A model generated the notes under the pieces. The model saw only the letters and a list, made by a program, of their open reading frames with translations. It was not told where the DNA came from and searched no databases. The translations under genes were made by a program, and so were the position numbers. DNA of 64,000 nucleotides, taken from NCBI RefSeq assembly GCF_004766045.1, contig NZ_SPQQ01000010.1:1-64000 (forward strand). Direction: 5' to 3'. This stretch comes from Desulfosporosinus fructosivorans (lineage in GTDB: Bacteria; Bacillota; Desulfitobacteriia; Desulfitobacteriales; Desulfitobacteriaceae). Of the stretch, positions 58,619-64,000 are shown in pieces; positions within the stretch are counted from its first letter, which is position 1, and every line of letters begins with the position of its first letter.

Positions 58619-60076
58619 TTACCACGCTGATTGCGTCCCGTTTGCTACCATGGCCGGAAGCTTACCGGCTTGCGTTACTGTTTCAACTTCTGTATACCAG
58701 TCATTACCACGCGTATCTCCAATGGTTGTGATCTGTATCACGCGATAAATACCATCAGGATCTAACGCATAAACCTGTTGCCCCTGCTCAAATTGTTGGG
58801 CCCGAACTAGGGTATTGTCCACATGGACTAACATGTTACATTTAATTCGAGGATTTAAGAGGCATCGAATAGTAATCCCATAATCTGACTGATTCGGAAT
58901 GTCTACTAAGCCTGATGCCGCAGATAAATCTATAATTTCGCCCTCTGGAATATCATCCGCCTTAACGATGTTTACTTTCCCGCCATCGATATACGCCGTT
59001 GCGTTTTCGGATTGAGCTATTTGCCGAATATAGTCTCGTGTAAGTCCAAAAATCACCTTTCCACGCGTTAGCTTAGATGTCGACAGTGAATCAGATATAC
59101 TGCCCAGCTCCGAGGGTATCGACGCTTTGCTTGCGCAACCTTCAATGACATTACGAGAGTTCTGCCCTCTGACCATGGAGAAATTTAAGGTACTGTAGCT
59201 CATCCACCTATCAGCATCGGCGGCGACAAGCGTTAATGTGTACGTCGTTCCATCCTCTTTACCCCGGATCGCTTGCACAACATCTCCGTCAAAGATTAGA
59301 CCATACTGACTTCCTTCGTACCCAGCTTCAACCGTTACGCGGAAACCTTCTTCAATCAGTATGTTCTCAGACTTCGGTGAAAGGTTATAGATCACGATAC
59401 TAGAAAACTGAGGCTCCAGTTGCATCGACTTAACACAATTAAACGTGATCCTTAGTTGTGATACATCGAGTGCCTTTTCTCCGTCAAGACTACTAACAAT
59501 GATTCGGTATCGTCTACCCCAAAGGACATCGAGTGATGTCCATGTGCTGTTCGGGATTATGCCGTATTGTGTTTCCGGAACCGCCAATTCGTTGCTCATT
59601 AGGCCGAAAGAATCAATTGTCCTGCCCGTGTAGCTTCCAATATCGTATTTTGTTAGGTTATTGGCTTCTATCGTAGAGATGAGAGCGTTGGCATAACCCT
59701 GATCCGTCGCATACCCATCAGACTGCAGGTTATTCGCAACTGAAACGTAATCAGTGTTCCCGATAATATTTGCATACCGAGAATTATTCGCAAGAAAGAA
59801 GCCATGGTCCGTCATTGAATCGGACCATGACAGATAGCGTCTATAGTATCCACCGTCATCTGTGGCGTAAGAACCTTGAACTATGGACATTCCATGAGGT
59901 TTAGCCCCAGACATTTTTATTCCGAAGAGGTTTTTATCGTAGTTAGCGCAATATGAGGTACCCCAACCACTCTCTAAGATCGCCTGAGCTATGGTTATTG
60001 AGGGTAATACTCCATATAAGGAGTACCCCTGCTGGGCCCCTGCAACTAGACTCGATACGAATTCAGAACTACCCAA
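58619..60076 (-). CDS. Baseplate hub protein with N-terminal glucosaminidase (GH73)
   Basis: 485 residues. The N-terminal ~150 have ITIAQAILESGWGTS (likely catalytic Glu35) and NLFGIKMSGAKPHGMSIVQG, a GH73/glucosaminidase fold; the rest (YRIIVSSLDGEKALDVSQLR to WYTEVETVTQAGKLPAM) is a tail hub of the XkdQ/gpD class. The fusion makes the hub itself a peptidoglycan hydrolase for DNA entry. It overlaps the plug gene by 8 bases. Confidence 0.82.
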   Translation of the reverse strand: MGSSEFVSSLVAGAQQGYSLYGVLPSITIAQAILESGWGTSYCANYDKNLFGIKMSGAKPHGMSIVQGSYATDDGGYYRRYLSWSDSMTDHGFFLANNSRYANIIGNTDYVSVANNLQSDGYATDQGYANALISTIEANNLTKYDIGSYTGRTIDSFGLMSNELAVPETQYGIIPNSTWTSLDVLWGRRYRIIVSSLDGEKALDVSQLRITFNCVKSMQLEPQFSSIVIYNLSPKSENILIEEGFRVTVEAGYEGSQYGLIFDGDVVQAIRGKEDGTTYTLTLVAADADRWMSYSTLNFSMVRGQNSRNVIEGCASKASIPSELGSISDSLSTSKLTRGKVIFGLTRDYIRQIAQSENATAYIDGGKVNIVKADDIPEGEIIDLSAASGLVDIPNQSDYGITIRCLLNPRIKCNMLVHVDNTLVRAQQFEQGQQVYALDPDGIYRVIQITTIGDTRGNDWYTEVETVTQAGKLPAMVANGTQSAW

Positions 60077-60407
60077 TGGTATCCCCCCAAGCGAGTAAAA
60101 AATCAGTCCCTAGATTCGTCGAATCAGGACTATCCATTACGCTATTGCCAACGTTAACGATAGTGGCGCTCCCTAATCCGAGATACTTAAACTGACCTAA
60201 TAAGTCCGCTGCTGGATAACCTCCCGTGAGCAAAGGGATATTGTCTAAGATTAAATTACTTGTGCTTGGGTCCGTTATTGACATAGTCCAATAGTTTGCC
60301 GCCGAATTGTAAGATATACCGAGTTTTAATTTTAAGTTTTTTCCGTCGACGGGGATTGTTGTCGTAAGTGACTGGTAGGGGGCAGATGTTAGCGGAATTA
60401 TTTTCAC
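60069..60407 (-). CDS. Phage baseplate plug protein
   Basis: 112 residues: MKIIPLTSAPYQSLTTTIPV, LKLKLGISYNSAANYWTMSI, and a C-terminal GTDFLLAWG. This corresponds to the small baseplate plug/DUF6983-type proteins that sit between the hub and the tail tube. ATG preceded by AAGGAGG. Confidence 0.75.
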   Translation of the reverse strand: MKIIPLTSAPYQSLTTTIPVDGKNLKLKLGISYNSAANYWTMSITDPSTSNLILDNIPLLTGGYPAADLLGQFKYLGLGSATIVNVGNSVMDSPDSTNLGTDFLLAWGDTIG

Positions 60408-60434
60408 AGATTATATGCACCTCCTTAAAAAAGG

Positions 60435-60460
60435 ATAAAGAAAAAACACCCGAAGGTGTT
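60435..60460 (-). terminator. Terminator of the moron gene
   Basis: On the minus strand AAACACC-TTCG-GGTGTTT followed by TTTC. UUCG tetraloop. Confidence 0.82.
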
Positions 60461-60471
60461 TGGTGGTTTCA

Positions 60472-60864
60472 TTAATTTACTTTTTCAAGATGTCCAAAAT
60501 GAATCTCCAAGTACTGGCTATCCTGAGTTGTAATATATTTTTGTCCATAGACTGCTCCATTATCAATTATGCTGTTCTTATTTCCACTGGAGTCCTTTGA
60601 TAATTTAAAATAACAACTTTTATCGTCTGAAATTATCTTATATTCACCCGCAGATATGTCTTTACCAATCCTATACTCCCCTTGCGGGATAGAACTTAAG
60701 GTACTACCATTTATATTCTGTTTTGGGGATACTGCTTGCGCTTGTGCCTTTGCTGTTCCATTACGAAAACCAACATAAGCTCCAGTCGAATAACTTATAG
60801 CAACCAACACGATAATGATTATGATTTTCCCGTATGCTTTCTTCCCCTTAATTCCATCTTCCAT
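60472..60864 (-). CDS. Membrane-anchored moron protein
   Basis: 130 residues. A helix near 14-32 (IIIIIVLVAISYSTGAYVGF) and an extracellular domain with IPQGEYRIGKDISAGEYKII and the closing YITTQDSQYLEIHFG, a repeat also seen in surface proteins of Firmicutes (the IPAGEYK-type domain). It interrupts the tail operon with its own terminator, so it is likely a lysogenic-conversion gene expressed in the prophage state. Function unknown. Confidence 0.65.
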   Translation of the reverse strand: MEDGIKGKKAYGKIIIIIVLVAISYSTGAYVGFRNGTAKAQAQAVSPKQNINGSTLSSIPQGEYRIGKDISAGEYKIISDDKSCYFKLSKDSSGNKNSIIDNGAVYGQKYITTQDSQYLEIHFGHLEKVN

Positions 60865-60951
60865 AAAAGCACCATCCTTGCTACTATAATAACATATATT
60901 AACAAGAGTGGTGTTATAGAATATAATTTATCAGTGTGTTAACTACCCTCA

Positions 60952-61878
60952 CTATGCGTTAAAACTTCCAAGCATTTTATCTACATATCCCTTGAGGTTT
61001 TGCTCTATTTGATATAAAGCACTTGCGTTCGGCTCCTGTGGCACAACCTCCCCTCTATTCGTAGTATCCGTAACGTGTGGCCTTGCACTTGTCTTCACGG
61101 TCTTAACTGAGGCCACGAAGACTTCCTTCAATGAAACTGTGGCCTTTAGAGCGTTGCCTGTCGTGTAATCATCCGGCACCGCAATTGTCTCAATCAGCAT
61201 GTTCTTGAATAGCCCAAATTTTGTTGACATAACATCCATCGGAATCCTTAGGCTCTGTAACTGAGTAAGCACCTGAAATGCCGTTTGCGATCGTGAGCTA
61301 CCTTGCGCGAACTGACCAGGAATAATACTTGTCGCACAATCTGTCATCCCAATCAGCATCGTTAGCTCAACAGGATTTACATAAGCATGGTCTGAGATAG
61401 CGGCTCCTGTCTCCACAGGATGCTGGGTAATAGTCAATGAACGTGTATAGTTCGTCTGCAGGATGGCATCAAAAAAGTATCCTGCGATATTTGTCTTAAC
61501 ATAGACGAGCTGCTGGGCCAGTGCACTACCTGAAGGATCACCAGATGAATCGCTAAGAGTCGTAAACTCTGGTGAGCGCACTAAAGCACTTTCTCCTGTA
61601 CCGGATGTATCGTATTTAGAATGGAGAGCACACACGTATTTCGTGCCGGGAGTTAAGCCGTCTATCATGTCAGAATAATATTGAGAATTAGGAGTGTGGA
61701 TATTAAGGCGCCTAAAGACTACTGTGTTGGGATCAAAATATGACATTGTGTTGGTACCTGACAGAGGGTAGCATACGATATCTGTGTAATTCGTATCGGT
61801 TCCCGTTGAATACCATTGAAGATATACAGATGTTTGAGTTAATTTATAAAACGAAAAATCCTGAGGAGGGGTAGGCAT
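60952..61878 (-). CDS. Dit-like tail protein with N-terminal FN3 domain
   Basis: 308 residues. An FN3-like domain (about 1-105: TPPQDFSFYKLTQTSVYLQW ... GLTPGTKYVCAL) precedes a tail domain with TITQHPVETGAAISDHAYVN and PVELTMLIGMTD, as in Dit-like phage tail proteins. The C-terminal part has TVSLKEVFVASVKTVKTS. It overlaps the tape-measure gene by one base. Confidence 0.78.
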   Translation of the reverse strand: MPTPPQDFSFYKLTQTSVYLQWYSTGTDTNYTDIVCYPLSGTNTMSYFDPNTVVFRRLNIHTPNSQYYSDMIDGLTPGTKYVCALHSKYDTSGTGESALVRSPEFTTLSDSSGDPSGSALAQQLVYVKTNIAGYFFDAILQTNYTRSLTITQHPVETGAAISDHAYVNPVELTMLIGMTDCATSIIPGQFAQGSSRSQTAFQVLTQLQSLRIPMDVMSTKFGLFKNMLIETIAVPDDYTTGNALKATVSLKEVFVASVKTVKTSARPHVTDTTNRGEVVPQEPNASALYQIEQNLKGYVDKMLGSFNA

Positions 61879-63707
61879 TATCGGATCACCCCCTGGAACG
61901 TCCTAGTCATCATGGCTGTACTGGATCTGTTAACAGTTGTTGCCACTGCCTCTGGGTTAGAAGCACCATATATATGATAGGTCTGTTTCATGGATATGGG
62001 GGACAGGGATGTATTGTTTTGTGGGTAAAGATAGTTCATGGATGCTCCTACACCTGCTAATGATCCTGAATCGCTATAGCCCTTGATGCTCTGAAACAGG
62101 CCCTTAGTAATGTCACCGAACTCTTTTGGGATAGAGTTCATAAAGGCCACGAAGCCTTTCCTTAAGGAAGACCAGTCAACCGTAGATACGTCAGATGCTC
62201 CAGGTATACTATCTCTGAAAGAACTCCATGAGGGGGTAGGTCCTCCCCCAGAATCAGACGTATGGCTTGACCTTGGAGTCATAGCCTTCTTTAGTTTATC
62301 AGTCGCTTCATCCTTGGAATCCTCACCTCTAATAGCCTTACCTATTGGATTATCCAAAGCCCTTGAAAGACCCTTTCTGAATAATTCAGCACCTTTTTCT
62401 AGGCCACTGAAATCACCCGTTGTTAGCCCCTTGATTCCACCGGCAATGATTGTCACTAGCCCTGCGATCTCTTCTAGCGTTCCTGTGAAAACGTTTAATG
62501 CTGAAATAATACCGGACGTAAGAAGATCACCTAGCCCCCCTTCTCCACCAAGGGAATTAAGTAGGTCCCCAATAGCGTCTGTAAGGTCTACTACGCTGCC
62601 CCACGCCTCACCGAGAGATTCTCCAAAACTATCTAAAGCACCGCTATCTCTTAATTGCTCTCCAAGGTCCATTAACCAATTCCATGTATTTTGAATTCCA
62701 TGCCAAAAGATTACGATTAAATCATTGCTATCACTTAAAAAGTTCTTAAAGGTATCAGACTTACCTATTTTCTCTAGCCAATCTCCGAATTCCTTAACGT
62801 CTACCAAAACGTCCTGTAGAAGATTCTTAAATTCACCTATGGTACCATCGTCCTCTAAGCTCTTTTTAAATCTCTCTACCCACTCCCAAAGCCTAGGAAA
62901 TGCTGACTTCCCGCCGTCTTTGAAGGTATTGAAATCGTCAACTAAGAGCAGTAACGCTGTCATTCCCAAGATAAGCAACCCTAACGGATTAGTCAGCATG
63001 CTTATCATCTTAAACCCGGCAAGCACTCCTACCACAGCACCTAATGCATCCCTAATACTCCACGCTGCCTTCCCTAGTCTAACGAACCAACTGGCAACTT
63101 CGGCAACCCTCTTGGTCCATATTGGCATTGTTCTCTGGACCTCATCGTTCACCTTAGTCAGCCACCCCTTAATATCTCCCAACGGCCCAGCAAGATACTT
63201 CGTCAGATAATAACCGATCCATTGTAAAGCATACGTTCCTTCGAGCTTCAATCTCTGGAACTGGAAAGTTATATCTCGAACGCCACGCATTTGCTTATCA
63301 TACTCTTCCGCAGGGACGCCCATGTCTCTGGCTTGGCGATTAAGGTCAAGGTATTTATCCATTAACTCTGTGCTTAGGTACAAATCATTCACGCTAACCC
63401 CGAGCGCATCGATCGAAGACTGGTACGCCTTGGCCGCATCCTTGGACATCCACATTTTTCGTGCAAACATTTCAGTTTGTAGATCAGCCTGAGCCAACTC
63501 TACGATAAACTTACCCAGCGCAAGATTCGCGGTTGCCACAAATGTCACGACTCCCACAGCGGCCTTGGCAAAACTCTTGACGCTTGAATTGGCAAAGCTA
63601 TCAACTGAATTCTCAGCTTTCTTCATGGCGGCCTGTGCTGCATTGAGGGAGGAATTGTCTGTCTTAAATCCTAGGGATACAAGATACTCTTTAATGGTTT
63701 CTATCAT
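61878..63707 (-). CDS. Tail tape-measure protein
   Basis: 609 residues. Long helical protein with N-terminal coiled coil (SSLNAAQAAMKKAENSVDSF), membrane-like segments (AVGVVTFVATANLALGKFIV, and near 240-258 LTNPLGLLILGMTALLLLVD) and a Gly/Ser-rich C-terminus. It sets tail length, so the tail is short to medium. The start ATG overlaps the stop codon of the frameshifted chaperone. Confidence 0.88.
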   Translation of the reverse strand: MIETIKEYLVSLGFKTDNSSLNAAQAAMKKAENSVDSFANSSVKSFAKAAVGVVTFVATANLALGKFIVELAQADLQTEMFARKMWMSKDAAKAYQSSIDALGVSVNDLYLSTELMDKYLDLNRQARDMGVPAEEYDKQMRGVRDITFQFQRLKLEGTYALQWIGYYLTKYLAGPLGDIKGWLTKVNDEVQRTMPIWTKRVAEVASWFVRLGKAAWSIRDALGAVVGVLAGFKMISMLTNPLGLLILGMTALLLLVDDFNTFKDGGKSAFPRLWEWVERFKKSLEDDGTIGEFKNLLQDVLVDVKEFGDWLEKIGKSDTFKNFLSDSNDLIVIFWHGIQNTWNWLMDLGEQLRDSGALDSFGESLGEAWGSVVDLTDAIGDLLNSLGGEGGLGDLLTSGIISALNVFTGTLEEIAGLVTIIAGGIKGLTTGDFSGLEKGAELFRKGLSRALDNPIGKAIRGEDSKDEATDKLKKAMTPRSSHTSDSGGGPTPSWSSFRDSIPGASDVSTVDWSSLRKGFVAFMNSIPKEFGDITKGLFQSIKGYSDSGSLAGVGASMNYLYPQNNTSLSPISMKQTYHIYGASNPEAVATTVNRSSTAMMTRTFQGVIR

Positions 63708-64000
63708 TGCCTTTCCTCCCTCCCAGCTTCGTTCGCCCTCCGCTCGTTTTCGGCCTTAACCGCAAGCATCTCATGCGCATTCGCTAGATCATCTAATGTA
63801 TACGTTCCATCCCAAACCTCATGTTGCTGCCACATACCAGCCATTACCGGTCCGTACAGAAAATCATCTACATTTTCGCAGTAGACAACTTCGAACCGAA
63901 TAATCCCCCTAGCACTGAACCCAAGGGGCTTCCGGAGAAAAAACTTGTCACGTTAAAAATCAGAGTATGAGCAACCAATGCGAGTGTTGTTGCGGAATCT
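63704..64000 (-). CDS. Tail assembly chaperone with -1 frameshift extension (partial)
   Basis: The upstream frame (through 64000) ends at a TAG at 63868-63870. At 63937-63943 the minus strand has T-TTT-TTC in that frame, a canonical slippery heptamer. A -1 shift opens a frame for 77 more residues (LRKPLGFSARGIIRFEVVYC ... NEAGREERQ) stopping at 63704, just before the tape measure. This is the gpG/gpGT arrangement of long-tailed phages. The gene start is beyond the right edge. Confidence 0.75.

Noticed and set aside
62110..63210. Long plus-strand frames across the tape-measure gene
   Set aside because: Opposite-strand shadows of a clear tape-measure protein with low-complexity codons.

Overview
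The window looks like a chromosomal segment of an anaerobic, spore-forming Firmicute of the Desulfosporosinus/Desulfitobacterium type. The pointers are strong Gram-positive ribosome binding sites with frequent TTG and GTG starts, a CwlD-type spore amidase, a linked arginine/carbamoyl-phosphate cluster, a Tat-exported membrane [NiFe] hydrogenase, B. subtilis-type LexA boxes, and a Gram-positive PBSX-like contractile-tail prophage. The assignment is inferred from gene content; no 16S gene is present to confirm it.

Region 1 (1-4.2 kb) holds the leader and promoter of a 16S rRNA gene lying off the left edge, a separate 5S rRNA gene, a zinc-ribbon protein, small genes, an integrase scrap, a 29-residue peptide gene with a structured leader, tRNA-Thr and a frameshifted secreted protein. 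Region 2 (4.4-9.2 kb) is a three-gene membrane-bound [NiFe] hydrogenase with unusual metal-site residues, followed by a MurC-type ligase. Region 3 (9.2-12.8 kb) is an NAD salvage operon (pncB-nadE-nucleotidase) and a non-coding stretch with four DnaA boxes. Region 4 (12.8-28.6 kb) is the arginine pathway on the minus strand: argC-argJ-argB-argD-carA-carB reads from one strong promoter and ends at a terminator, then a REP-associated transposase with its REP elements and a YitT-type gene intervene, then argF, argG and argH follow. Region 5 (28.7-34.6 kb) has an M20 amidohydrolase, an ECF sigma/putative anti-sigma pair, arginase, two membrane proteins and cwlD. Two copies of a structured ~340-bp repeat sit right after argH and cwlD.

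Region 6 (34.6 kb to the end) is mobile DNA. It begins with small hydrophobic peptide genes and an integrase remnant. Next come divergent XRE regulators with operator repeats, and a plus-strand cassette of small proteins, an FtsK/HerA-like ATPase, a replication-relaxation protein, a two-helix membrane protein, an M23 peptidase and secreted or membrane proteins, which looks like a DNA-transfer or plasmid-type module. Then follow a second copy of the peptide locus, SOS-box genes, a DUF5677-like gene and a three-gene membrane module. From 47 kb to the right edge, the minus strand carries a myovirus-type prophage late region: tail chaperone with a probable programmed -1 frameshift, tape measure, baseplate and hub with a fused glucosaminidase, tail fibre, two beta-helix spikes, and a lysis module with an unusual subtilisin-like protease.

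No single locus is proven to be a new system. The strongest candidates for something undescribed are the duplicated peptide locus with a perfectly conserved 31-nt leader (2.4 and 43.2 kb), the FtsK/replication-relaxation cassette (36.9-42.9 kb), the structured dispersed repeat, and the membrane-protein cargo module (45.1-46.8 kb).
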